Source: Deltaproteobacteria bacterium RIFOXYA12_FULL_61_11 (GTDB lineage: Bacteria; Bdellovibrionota_F; JAHFAK01; YA12-FULL-61-11). Taken from it: a stretch of 29,075 bases of DNA. A program made the translations under genes and the position numbers. How positions within the stretch are numbered: the first letter of the stretch is position 1; every line of letters begins with the position of its first letter. Location: positions 1 through 29,075 of the forward strand of contig MGSU01000276.1 of NCBI GenBank assembly GCA_001799195.1, in the 5' to 3' direction. Below are positions 1 to 7,253 of the stretch, one piece after another. Below the pieces are notes generated by a model. The model had not been told where the DNA came from. It did not search any database and saw only the letters and a list, made by a program, of their open reading frames with translations.

Positions 1-515
1 TGTTCAAGTAAAGCATGAAGGCTCGAAACCAACTCTGGAGCTGCCCAATTGCGAGGTCCCACGATCTTCTCGACCAGACGACCGGCTCGATCGATGATGA
101 AGGTCTCGGGATATTTCTCCACACCGAACTGTCGGGCCAAGCGTTCTTCGGGGTCGCTGCCGAGGAGAATGTTGATCACCCTACCGGTGGTGAACTTCTG
201 GATGTCTGGGAAACCCCCATCGTCGACGCTGATCGCAAGTATTTCGAAAGGTTTACCCCACAAAGCGTACTTGAGCTGTAGAAGAGAGGGAAATTCCTCG
301 ACGCAGGGTGGGCACCATGTTGCCCAAAAGTTGAGCACGACTACCTTTCCTCGCAATGACGCCAGAGAAAGGGTTCGATCTTGGAGAAGGATGTCTACCT
401 CTGGAGCGAGAGGCCGGGAGGTAACCTCGGACGTTGAAGGTTCGCGGCTTTTTCCCGGACAACCAAGGAACAATGGCACGAGAAGAAGGAAGAACGCCCA
501 GGTTCTCGAAGGCAT
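1..515 (-). CDS. TlpA-like thiol-disulfide oxidoreductase lipoprotein (partial, C-terminus beyond window)
   Basis: The reading frame from an ATG at 515 to the left edge encodes at least 171 residues. The N-terminus (MPSRTWAFFLLLVPLFLGC) is a typical lipoprotein signal with Cys19 as the lipidated residue, so the protein should sit in the membrane facing the periplasm. A thioredoxin fold of the TlpA/ResA/AhpC-TSA type follows, with the segment VVVLNFWATWCPPC holding the redox pair Cys68/Cys71. Further on come ISVDDGG, and KYPETFIIDRAG with the expected cis-proline. Members of this family reduce disulfides of exported proteins or apocytochromes in the periplasm. The frame is open to position 1, so the last few residues are missing. 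The ribosome site is weak; a GTG nine codons upstream is an alternative start, but it would lengthen the n-region of the signal peptide. It is transcribed away from the structured RNA region. Confidence 0.85.
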   Translation of the reverse strand, partial: MPSRTWAFFLLLVPLFLGCPGKSREPSTSEVTSRPLAPEVDILLQDRTLSLASLRGKVVVLNFWATWCPPCVEEFPSLLQLKYALWGKPFEILAISVDDGGFPDIQKFTTGRVINILLGSDPEERLARQFGVEKYPETFIIDRAGRLVEKIVGPRNWAAPELVSSLHALLE

Positions 516-727
516 CGGAAGGTTGAGGAAGGGGATGGTCGGCACGAAGGAACTACCTCTGAAAGTGCTTTCCTGCCACCAATAGCATTGCCTTGCAGTG
601 CAGACAAGCGCAGTAACAGCTGCGGGATCCACCCGCGCCCGGGAAGGGACTATCCAGCCGAGGTACGAAAATAAAACACACAAGATCATGGCAATATGAT
701 TATTATGGTTTCCTCGAAAGAAAATGC
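516..727. other. Intergenic region between tlpA-like gene and RNA promoter
   Basis: No credible gene is present. Two overlapping perfect inverted repeats lie here: CGCAG/CTGCG around a 6-nt loop, and GCGGG/CCCGC around a 5-nt loop (about 609-634). They would fall in the 5' leader of the minus-strand thioredoxin gene. An AT-rich patch at about 665-725 precedes the RNA promoter and could serve as an UP-like element or carry the divergent promoter of the lipoprotein gene. I cannot place that divergent promoter with confidence. Confidence 0.4.
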
Positions 728-756
728 TTGACCGGAAACCCGCTTCGTAGTAGAGA
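728..756 (+). promoter_or_regulatory. Sigma70-like promoter of the structured RNA
   Basis: A TTGACC -35 box (728-733) is separated by exactly 17 nt from a TAGAGA -10 box (751-756). This predicts a start near A764. That is the first base of the strand AGGCAGCAAGG, which pairs with the 3' end of the putative RNA just before its U-tract. The agreement between predicted start site and terminal helix supports the promoter. The -10 box is imperfect. Confidence 0.6.
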
Positions 757-763
757 CTATTTC

Positions 764-1713
764 AGGCAGCAAGGTTCAGCTGTTTGGCCGACCTGCTCAT
801 GACGATGACGAAAGCTTCGGCTGTCGGTATTCGTTGGGCGTGACGAAGTGAGATTGTGCATCCGGAGACGGATGAGGCCTCTCACTGTGAATCCATAGCT
901 AGTCACACTGACGGGTTTGACATCGAGATGAGACGAGGCCCAAAGGTCGCAGAGGTAAGGTGCTTGGTAACAGGGCACCTATCCGAACGGCGAAATACTC
1001 CGGAGAGCCGCATTGTTCGCAAGAATGATGAAAAGCTCAGGGGAGGATACCGGCAACGGTATACGTCGTGAGGGGAAAAAACCTCAAGGATCGTAACCCC
1101 AGGAAGGGATTGCCACCGAAAGGCTGGCAGCGACTTCGAGGATCAGAAACCCTGGAACCGTAAAAACGGTAAGAGGGGAGAATCTCGTGAAGAACGTGAT
1201 TCGAACTCGAAGGCGTGAAGACCTTGTAGGGGAGAACCCCAGGAGCGTAGTCGGATTGAAAAAGCATCCGACATCCCTCGAAGGGACGTGAAACGCTAGA
1301 AGGTTAACCAAAGCCTAGAAGCGCTACGAGGCGAACTGGTATGCTCGCCGTTGGTTAGCCCTAGAGGGACGAAGACGCTGAAGGGGACCGGGAACCCCAT
1401 GAGGGGTGGATGAGTTTCGAGGTTCGCCTCACCCTCATCCCAGGTTCTGGATGAAGACTCTCAGGAGGGATGAAGTCCAAGACGGCCACCATTGGTTTAC
1501 TAATGGTACGGGTTCGCGAGCGAAGACCGGCGTGTGTATGTACGTACCAGTCCCGGGAACGCCAACCGATGAGGCGTTAGTTCGTGAACAGGAAAAGCCG
1601 TGAAGGGCAGTCAACCTCGAAAGAGGATCTTGTGGATCGGAAAGGATCTGCGGGATAGTTCAGAACAAGGAAACCCTGTAGGGGACCCACAAGCTGGCCT
1701 TGATGCCTTTTTT
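764..1713 (+). ncRNA. Candidate ornate large structured non-coding RNA (~950 nt), family unassigned
   Basis: There is no credible ORF here but a dense series of near-perfect stem-loops. Examples: CATCCG/CGGATG with a GAGA loop (859-874) inside GTGAGA/TCTCAC (848-885); AGGTGC/GCACCT capped by GTAA (958-980); ATACCG/CGGTAT capped by GCAA (1047-1062); TGCCA/TGGCA capped by GAAA (1111-1129); ACCGT/ACGGT (1157-1170); GTCGGAT/ATCCGAC (1250-1272); TCCCT/AGGGA (1274-1286). Also GGTTAACCAA/TTGGTTAGCC (1302-1360, one G-U pair) enclosing GGCGA/TCGCC; GGATGAG/CTCATCC around GAGG-TTCG-CCTC (1408-1440); ACCATT/AATGGT (1488-1507); CCTC-GAAA-GAGG (1615-1626); CTTGTGG/CCACAAG (1629-1693). Ends 764-774 and 1698-1708 pair. 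GNRA and UUCG loops in the plus sense and the U-tract set the strand. Size and style recall OLE, GOLLD and ROOL RNAs, but I recognise no signature of a particular family. No group II intron domain V is visible. Confidence 0.8.
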
Positions 1714-1725
1714 GTCTGTTTTTTT
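1698..1725 (+). terminator. 3' end and U-tract of the structured RNA
   Basis: The 3' strand CCTTGATGCCT (1698-1708) of the end-closing helix runs straight into six T residues (1708-1713). A second run of seven T residues follows at 1719-1725. The helix CTTGTGG/CCACAAG (1629-1635 with 1687-1693) lies immediately upstream. This arrangement resembles intrinsic termination in which either the terminal long-range helix or the CTTGTGG stem acts as the terminator hairpin. The next gene is convergent, which fits transcription stopping here. Confidence 0.6.
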
Positions 1726-1777
1726 GCCCTCGAACGATTCTGTCCAACTATTCCTCAGAACGATTACTCAAAGTCCA

Positions 1778-2395
1778 TTATTGTCGGTTGCATTCCTCTT
1801 TTAGGCGAACTGGGGCTTCTCTCTCTGGGTGCTTTCCCCTGATCGTGGCATAGAAAGTTCGGATACGGTCCATATCTTCGGGGATATCCCCGGTTGGAGT
1901 GAAGGAGGGACCGATGCCCATCTCCTTGCGCGCATAGTCCATATAACCCAGAACAAGAGGGACGTTTGCTTTGCAGGCAAGCCAATAGAAGCCGGAATGC
2001 CAACGCTCGACCTTCCCCCGGGTCCCCGAGGGGGCCATCGCAATGACCAAGGAATCCGACTGTACGAAGCGCTGATACATGGTTTCGACTACTCCGTGGG
2101 AGCTGCTGCGGTCGATGGGTATGCCACCGAGCCGACGCATGAGATAACCGAGAGGGCCGCGAAACAGGGAGGCCTTTCCTAGCCAAGAGATGTGGAGGCG
2201 CAACACGAAGGTCGTCGCCATGGTCAGGATGAAGTCCCAATTGCTCGTATGGGGTGCTCCGATCAACACGAACTTCGAAGCGAGTGGCAAACTGCCTTCC
2301 ACGCGCCAGCCGAGGAGGGTCAAGACGATCCGTCCGAGGCAATAGGAAAAACGTCCGGAAACCGGTCCGTTGTGCTGGATTTTCCAGGATCGCAT
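1778..2395 (-). CDS. 1-acylglycerol-3-phosphate acyltransferase-family protein (PlsC-like)
   Basis: This 205-residue protein has the lysophospholipid acyltransferase fold. The catalytic HX4D motif appears as APHTSNWD (His49, Asp54). The acceptor-binding block, usually EGTR, appears as PSGTRGKVERW near residue 120, and a later conserved LGYMDY follows. A hydrophobic N-terminal segment (about 18-30) could anchor it at the inner membrane. The length suits the short COG0204-type acyltransferases that transfer acyl groups to glycerolipid or related acceptors; the exact acceptor cannot be read from sequence. The PSGTR variant in place of EGTR occurs in a divergent branch often left as general acyltransferase. 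The start at 2395 has AGAGGT at suitable distance. It converges on the structured RNA and ends 52 bp after its second U-tract, with TAA at 1778-1780. Confidence 0.85.
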   Translation of the reverse strand: MRSWKIQHNGPVSGRFSYCLGRIVLTLLGWRVEGSLPLASKFVLIGAPHTSNWDFILTMATTFVLRLHISWLGKASLFRGPLGYLMRRLGGIPIDRSSSHGVVETMYQRFVQSDSLVIAMAPSGTRGKVERWHSGFYWLACKANVPLVLGYMDYARKEMGIGPSFTPTGDIPEDMDRIRTFYATIRGKHPEREAPVRLKEECNRQ

Positions 2396-2689
2396 CGTGA
2401 ATACCTCTGAGGTGAAACCCTAGTATATCGGTATTCCTTCGCGTTGGACAGCAACAACACGATCGCACAGTATGTGTTCAGTCTTGGGGGGCGAGGGGTC
2501 CTGTCGCCTCACACAACGACGCCGCTGCATCCTGCGCGTCGCATGCAGGTCCGCATCCATGCGGCCACCCCCACCATGCTCATCCTTGCGCGTGGCGGGG
2601 GTCCCCCGTCGGCGCCACCCTTACGAGGTTACAGACACTATCAGCAATCCCCCCAAGACTGAATGGACACATCGCATAGCGGACAGGAG
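2396..2689. other. Intergenic region rich in inverted repeats
   Basis: No believable gene fills this stretch between the divergent acyltransferase and phospholipase D-like genes. It holds several inverted repeats: GGCGA/TCGCC (2490-2508), CCTGC/GCAGG (about 2531-2549), the tight palindrome CCGCAT-CC-ATGCGG (2551-2564), and GGGGG/CCCCC about 2600-2612. A TATACT box read on the minus strand (AGTATA at 2422-2427) lies about 27 bp before the acyltransferase start and may be its -10 element, although no good -35 box accompanies it. The palindromes could be operator sites or structured leader RNA. Confidence 0.4.
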
Positions 2690-2718
2690 TTGACCTGTTG
2701 CGTCATTCATGCTATAGG
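2690..2718 (+). promoter_or_regulatory. Sigma70-like promoter of the phospholipase D-like gene
   Basis: TTGACC (2690-2695) and TATAGG (2713-2718) are separated by 17 nt. They lie about 75 bp before the ATG of the phospholipase D-like gene, which has its own AGGAG ribosome site. The -35 box is identical to that of the structured RNA promoter at 728. Confidence 0.6.
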
Positions 2719-2793
2719 CGAAGTTCATCCGTGGGTTCCAAGGACGGACCTTGCACGTCCCGGGCTTGCCCGAACGGAACGTAGGAGCGAACC

Positions 2794-4296
2794 ATGCTGG
2801 TCCGGTTGGCGATTTTCGTGCTCGGGCTCCAAATGCTTGCCTGCGAAGTGGCCGAACGTCCGTATACCCCGCACACTTCCGCAACGGTCCCCGAGGATCA
2901 GTCCGGCAACGGGACCGTCGTCCGGCGTCCCTTGCCCTCGACCAACGTTGTAACGTCCCCTGCGACCGGAGAACATCAATCCCAAGAGCCCTCGAGTTCT
3001 GCTGCAGGGGAGGATGCAACCCCATCCCCTGCGACCATCGCGCTTGAGCAGCCCCTCCTCGAGAAGGGTTCGCTCCTTCCCCGCTGGTCGATCAACCAGA
3101 CCTATACGGTCTATGACCCTAAACCCATTTATGCTGAACTCAAGAGCCTTTTACGCGCGGCTCGCGAGAGCATCCGTTTCGATTTCTATATTTTTTATGG
3201 TGCCGATGCCGCTGAGATGGTCGATATCCTCATCGACCAGAGTCGCCGCGGAGTCGAGGTCAAAGTCCTGCTCGATCCCCTGCACGGTCCTCCGATCAAG
3301 GGCATGTTGGACGGTAAAGCCTTATATGAAAAGCTGCGGGACCATCGCTCCGAACACCTCGAGGTCCATCTGGCGCCGATAGCGCTCCAGCCCGAGCAAT
3401 TCCGCAACATCGATCACAACAAGAACGTGGTCATTGATGACCGGATCATGGTGACCGGGGGGATGAACGTGGGCACTCACTTCGAGCGTTACCACGATGT
3501 GATCGTCGTGGCCGAGGGTCCCGTGGCTCAAGACCTTGCAGCGCTCTTCGACGCAGATCTCGGGCTGGCTAGACGCTTGACCGAGGGCGAGGAATTGGGT
3601 CGTTTCGAACCCGATTTCAGCCCCGTCGTTGCTTTCGAGGATTACCGCGACCTGGATAGAGCGGGAAGAGGGAACGAAACCTCAGCACGGTTGGTGGTGA
3701 CGGGATATGGTCGAACCGAAGGGTATAGGGCGCTTTTATCCCATGTGATCAACGCTCGCGAGAGCATCGATCTCCAGGTATCCGAGTTCAGCGCCCTCGA
3801 ACTGGCTCATGCCTTGACCGAAGCTCATGAACGCGGGGTCCAGGTACGCGTCTTGATCGATGCCGATGACAACCTCTCGGACTTCGTGCCATTCACGTCC
3901 TCTCTCTCAGGCACGCTCATCGCCGCCACGGTCAACTATCTTCTCGACCATGGTGTACCGACCCGCTTCTTCGACCAAGCCGAGCGGTACGCCCGAGCCC
4001 ATCTCAAGCTCTCGATCTTCGATCGTCTCCTGGTCAGTGTCGGCACCACGAACTGGAGTACCGAGATCCTCGGCAACAGCGAGACCAACATCGAGTTGGT
4101 AGGCGGTGGGGCGGCGACCGAGATCCAACGTCGTTTCAACGAGGATTGGGAACTCTCGTCGGCGGCTACTCACCCCAGCGAGGCCGCGACGACTATCAAT
4201 ACCTTCCTCTATCAGATTGGGCTGTTCCGCGAACCTCCCACGTTGGTCGATACCGTGTTGCCCGGTTTTCGCGTGGGACCGACGATCGGATACTGA
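2794..4296 (+). CDS. Phospholipase D/cardiolipin synthase-like lipoprotein with two HKD motifs
   Basis: This 500-residue protein begins with a lipoprotein signal (MLVRLAIFVLGLQMLAC, lipobox LAC), then a Pro/Ser/Thr-rich linker of about 80 residues. Two phospholipase D domains follow. The first HxKx4D motif is HNKNVVIDD (His208) with the downstream GGMN. The second is HLKLSIFD (His403) with the following TTNWS. Two complete motifs mean an intact active site able to make the phosphohistidine intermediate of phosphatidyl transfer or hydrolysis. Cardiolipin synthases of this family are normally inner-membrane proteins with N-terminal transmembrane helices, whereas this one is a lipoprotein exposed to the periplasm or outer surface. 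A phospholipase, a cardiolipin synthase-like enzyme or a nuclease are all possible. The start is fixed by AGGAG seven bases upstream. It converges with the symporter gene, leaving only six bases between the stop codons. Confidence 0.88.
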   Translation: MLVRLAIFVLGLQMLACEVAERPYTPHTSATVPEDQSGNGTVVRRPLPSTNVVTSPATGEHQSQEPSSSAAGEDATPSPATIALEQPLLEKGSLLPRWSINQTYTVYDPKPIYAELKSLLRAARESIRFDFYIFYGADAAEMVDILIDQSRRGVEVKVLLDPLHGPPIKGMLDGKALYEKLRDHRSEHLEVHLAPIALQPEQFRNIDHNKNVVIDDRIMVTGGMNVGTHFERYHDVIVVAEGPVAQDLAALFDADLGLARRLTEGEELGRFEPDFSPVVAFEDYRDLDRAGRGNETSARLVVTGYGRTEGYRALLSHVINARESIDLQVSEFSALELAHALTEAHERGVQVRVLIDADDNLSDFVPFTSSLSGTLIAATVNYLLDHGVPTRFFDQAERYARAHLKLSIFDRLLVSVGTTNWSTEILGNSETNIELVGGGAATEIQRRFNEDWELSSAATHPSEAATTINTFLYQIGLFREPPTLVDTVLPGFRVGPTIGY

Positions 4297-4302
4297 ACAA
4301 GC

Positions 4303-5691
4303 TCAGGTGAGTTCGGTTCTTCGCAGCTCTGCCTGATAGGCCCTGAGGTCTCGGCGCACCTCGGGGAAGAGTATCAGCAGAGCGATCAGGTTGGGGATAG
4401 TCATGAAGGTGATGAAGGCGTCGGCGAAGTTCCAGACCAGGTCGATACCCCAGATCGAGCCCAGGAAGAAGAAAACGCAGTAGGCCACGCGGTAGGGTAG
4501 GATAGCCCTCGGACCGAAAAGAAAACCAGCCGCACGGTCGCCATAGTAGGACCAGCTCAGGGCAGTAGAGAAAGCGAAGAGCATCAAACCCATAGCGACC
4601 ACGTGTTTTCCCAGGAAGCCCAGACCGATCGGCGTCAAGCCGACTTCAAAGGCCGCGACCGTCATGGCCGCACCCTTGTGCCCCATGGACCACTGCTCGG
4701 TGAAGACGATGACGAGCGCGGTCATGGTGCAGATGACCAGGGTGTCGATGAAGGGTTCGAGCAGGGCTACATACCCCTCACGTACCGGGATCTCGGTCTT
4801 GGCCGCGGCATGAGCGATGGGCGCCGAGCCCTGACCGGCTTCATTGGAGAAGAGCCCGCGGGCGATGCCCCATCGCATGCTCATCAGGAAGGTCGCGCCG
4901 AGGAAGCCTCCGGTCGCCGCGGTACCCTGGAAGGCCGAGGTGAAGATCAGAGCAAAAGCGGAGGGTAACCGGTCGAGATGCAGAAAGATGACCACGAGAG
5001 CCGCGCTCATGTAGAAGACCGACATGAACGGCACCAACCGACTGGCGACCTGGGCGATGCGGCGGATACCGCCGACGATGACCAGGAAGATCAGCCCACC
5101 GAGGATCAGTCCGCTGATCCAGGTAGGTATTGCATAATTCGCTTCCAGGGCTGAGGCCATGGAGTTCGACTGGGCCATGTTGCCCGATCCCATGGAGCAA
5201 AACACCGTGCCCAGGGCGAAGAAGGTGGCCATCACGGCCGCACCCCGACCGAGGTGGGTTTTCAGCCGCATGGTCATGTAGTACATCGGTCCGCCGAAGA
5301 TGGATCCGTCGTTGCCTTGCTGACGGTACTTCACCGCCAGGGTACAACAGACGAACTTGGTCATCATGCCGAGAAAACCTGTGACCCACATCCAGAAGAT
5401 CGCTCCGGGACCTCCGTAATAGATGGCCAGGGCCACTCCGACGATGTTGCCGGTACCGACGGTCGCGGACAGGGCGGTGGTGAGGGCTTTGAAATGGTTG
5501 ACGTCGCCGGGGTCACCGGGTCGGTCGTAACGGCCCATCGTGATAGCCACCGCATGTTTGAGACCTCGTAGTTGCAGGAAGCCGCCGGCTACGGTGAAGT
5601 AGAGTCCCGCGGGAACCAACAAGATCATGACCAGGTACTGGCCAATATAGGAGTTGTAGCCTTCCAGGATCGTGTTGAACAGGTCGAGCAT
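4303..5691 (-). CDS. AGCS-family sodium:alanine/glycine symporter
   Basis: This 462-residue, highly hydrophobic protein has about ten to eleven membrane spans. It carries the family hallmark near residues 75-105, where the segment TVGTGNIVGVALAIYYGGPG is followed by AIFWMW. Other typical blocks are GGPMYYM, and FSNEAGQGSAPIAHAAAKT in the middle of the protein. AGCS proteins import alanine, glycine or similar small neutral amino acids with Na+. The length is normal and the protein looks intact. It lies 28 bp downstream of an NSS-family symporter on the same strand, with GGAGG in front of its ATG, so the two form an operon of Na+-driven amino-acid importers. The substrate cannot be set from sequence alone. 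Confidence 0.93.
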   Translation of the reverse strand: MLDLFNTILEGYNSYIGQYLVMILLVPAGLYFTVAGGFLQLRGLKHAVAITMGRYDRPGDPGDVNHFKALTTALSATVGTGNIVGVALAIYYGGPGAIFWMWVTGFLGMMTKFVCCTLAVKYRQQGNDGSIFGGPMYYMTMRLKTHLGRGAAVMATFFALGTVFCSMGSGNMAQSNSMASALEANYAIPTWISGLILGGLIFLVIVGGIRRIAQVASRLVPFMSVFYMSAALVVIFLHLDRLPSAFALIFTSAFQGTAATGGFLGATFLMSMRWGIARGLFSNEAGQGSAPIAHAAAKTEIPVREGYVALLEPFIDTLVICTMTALVIVFTEQWSMGHKGAAMTVAAFEVGLTPIGLGFLGKHVVAMGLMLFAFSTALSWSYYGDRAAGFLFGPRAILPYRVAYCVFFFLGSIWGIDLVWNFADAFITFMTIPNLIALLILFPEVRRDLRAYQAELRRTELT

Positions 5692-5719
5692 GGGTTCGTT
5701 CCTCCAGAAGTCGGGACAA

Positions 5720-7072
5720 TCAGGATCCGAGCAGACCGATCTGGTAGAGGAAGACCAGGCTCAAGCCGATCGGAGCGACATACCGGATGCAGGTGATCCA
5801 AGAGCGGTACATCCCTGAGTGACGTGACCCGAGGCAGAATTCGCTCCGGCTCACCGTTGAAGGAAGGCGCCAACCCAGGAACAGGGTCATGCCCAAGCCG
5901 CCGAGGGGTAGCATCCAGTTCGAGGCCAGGTTATCCATGGTGTCGAACACATTTCGCCCCAGGATCGTCACGGAGGAGAGCAGGTCACTACCCGATAGAG
6001 CAGAGGGTATGCCAAGCAGGAAAATGATGGTCCCGGAGAGCAGGGTGGCCCGACGGCGGTTCCAGGTCCGCTCATCGATGAAATAGCTGGCCACGACCTC
6101 GAGCAGGGAGACCGCGGAGGTCAAGGCGGCGAAGAACAGCAGGATGAAGAACAAGACCGCCAGCACCGAGCCGCCCGGGAGATCGGAGAAGACGACGGGG
6201 AGAGTCTGGAACACGAGACCAGGGCCGGCCGATGGTTCCAATCCGTGACTGAAGATGATCGGGAAGATTGCAAAACAAGCTAGCAGGGCCACGCCGGTGT
6301 CCATGAGACAGACGAGGAGTGACGAACGGACTAGGTCGACCTTCTTGTCCAGGTAACTGCCATAAGTGAGCATGGCTCCCATGCCGAGGCTGAGGGAGAA
6401 GAAAGCCTGACCGATGGCCTCGAGCACGGTCTTAGCCGAGAGGTTCTCGGCCTTGGGGAGGAAAATAAAGCTCACCGTACGACCGAAACCGTCGGAGAAG
6501 ACACCGTAACCGACGAGAATCGCGAGCAGGAGGAAAAGCAAGGGCATCATGATCTTCGAAGAACGCTCGATGCCCTTCTGAACACCCCCGAGGACCACTG
6601 CCACGGTAATGGCCATGAAGATGGTGTGCCAGAAGAGGTTGAGGGGGCCATGGGCATAGAGGTCGCCGAACAGGGCGCGGATCTCGTTCGGTTCACGACC
6701 GGTGAAGGCGTTGGTGATCGAAAGGATGACATAGTGCAGCGTCCAACCGGCGACCACGCTGTAATACGAAAGGATGATGAAGCCTGCCGCCACCCCCATC
6801 CAACCGAGCACGACGAAGGGGCTGCCCTTTCCCGCCAATTTCCGATAGGTGCCCACGGGAGAGGTCCCGGTGTTCCTACCGAGTACGAACTCGGCGATCA
6901 TGATTGGAAAACCCAGGGCCAAGACCGCTACCAGGTAGATAAGAATGAAATAGCCACCGCCATTGGTGCCAGTCACATACGGTAGTTTCCAGACATTGCC
7001 CAGGCCTACCGCGCTGCCCGCCGCTGCCAGGATGAAGCCCATCCGGGAGGTCCACATTCCTCGGCTGGTCAT
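5720..7072 (-). CDS. NSS (SNF)-family sodium-dependent amino-acid/neurotransmitter-like transporter
   Basis: This 450-residue membrane protein opens with the NSS signature: MGFILAAAGSAVGLGNVWK followed by LPYVTGTNGGGYFILIYL. This is the first transmembrane helix that holds the Na+ and substrate sites in LeuT-type transporters. Later blocks such as GWMGVAAGFIILSYYSVVAGW and FFSLSLGMGAMLTYGSYL are equally characteristic. About eleven to twelve spans are expected and the length matches bacterial members. It should import an amino acid with Na+. It is the first gene of a two-gene operon with the AGCS symporter, with AGAGGA before the ATG at 7072 and a promoter candidate just upstream. It would feed amino acids into the 2-oxoacid metabolism encoded further right, which is inference. 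Confidence 0.94.
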   Translation of the reverse strand: MTSRGMWTSRMGFILAAAGSAVGLGNVWKLPYVTGTNGGGYFILIYLVAVLALGFPIMIAEFVLGRNTGTSPVGTYRKLAGKGSPFVVLGWMGVAAGFIILSYYSVVAGWTLHYVILSITNAFTGREPNEIRALFGDLYAHGPLNLFWHTIFMAITVAVVLGGVQKGIERSSKIMMPLLFLLLAILVGYGVFSDGFGRTVSFIFLPKAENLSAKTVLEAIGQAFFSLSLGMGAMLTYGSYLDKKVDLVRSSLLVCLMDTGVALLACFAIFPIIFSHGLEPSAGPGLVFQTLPVVFSDLPGGSVLAVLFFILLFFAALTSAVSLLEVVASYFIDERTWNRRRATLLSGTIIFLLGIPSALSGSDLLSSVTILGRNVFDTMDNLASNWMLPLGGLGMTLFLGWRLPSTVSRSEFCLGSRHSGMYRSWITCIRYVAPIGLSLVFLYQIGLLGS

Positions 7073-7111
7073 GACAGTCCTCTATCGCGTGGTTTCTCTA
7101 CGAGAACCGGC

Positions 7112-7140
7112 ACGCTAGCCAAGCCCCGAGGGCAAGTCAA
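7112..7140 (-). promoter_or_regulatory. Promoter candidate for the NSS-AGCS symporter operon
   Basis: Read on the minus strand, TTGACT (7135-7140) and TAGCGT (7112-7117) are separated by 17 nt and lie 40 bp before the ATG of the NSS gene. An overlapping alternative is TTGGCT (7117-7122) with TAGAGA (7095-7100) at 16 nt. Either could drive the operon; the sequence does not decide. Confidence 0.45.
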
Positions 7141-7253
7141 GACCGAATGACCTGTCGCCGAGAGAGGGGATCTTGATCTTTGCTCCTCAACTATGCTATG
7201 GCATCTCCACTGAAACCTGGGGAAGCCGGGTCGCATCCGATCGTGGAGGGGGG

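Noticed and set aside
856-1603. Short open frames inside the structured RNA region (for example 856-1071 and 1406-1603, plus 1037-1311 on the other strand)
   Set aside because: They are 65-76 codons, overlap helices with matched stems, lack convincing ribosome sites and show no recognisable protein motif.
764-1713. Group II intron, RNase P RNA, tmRNA or rRNA fragment as explanation of the structured region
   Set aside because: I see no intron domain V hairpin, no GTGYG/AY intron ends, no maturase, no RNase P core sequence, and no tRNA-like ends or tag reading frame. A covariance search is still needed.
2444-2693. Short plus-strand open frames between the acyltransferase and phospholipase D-like genes
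   Set aside because: About 72 codons each, no ribosome site or motif, and they cover the inverted-repeat region and the promoter.
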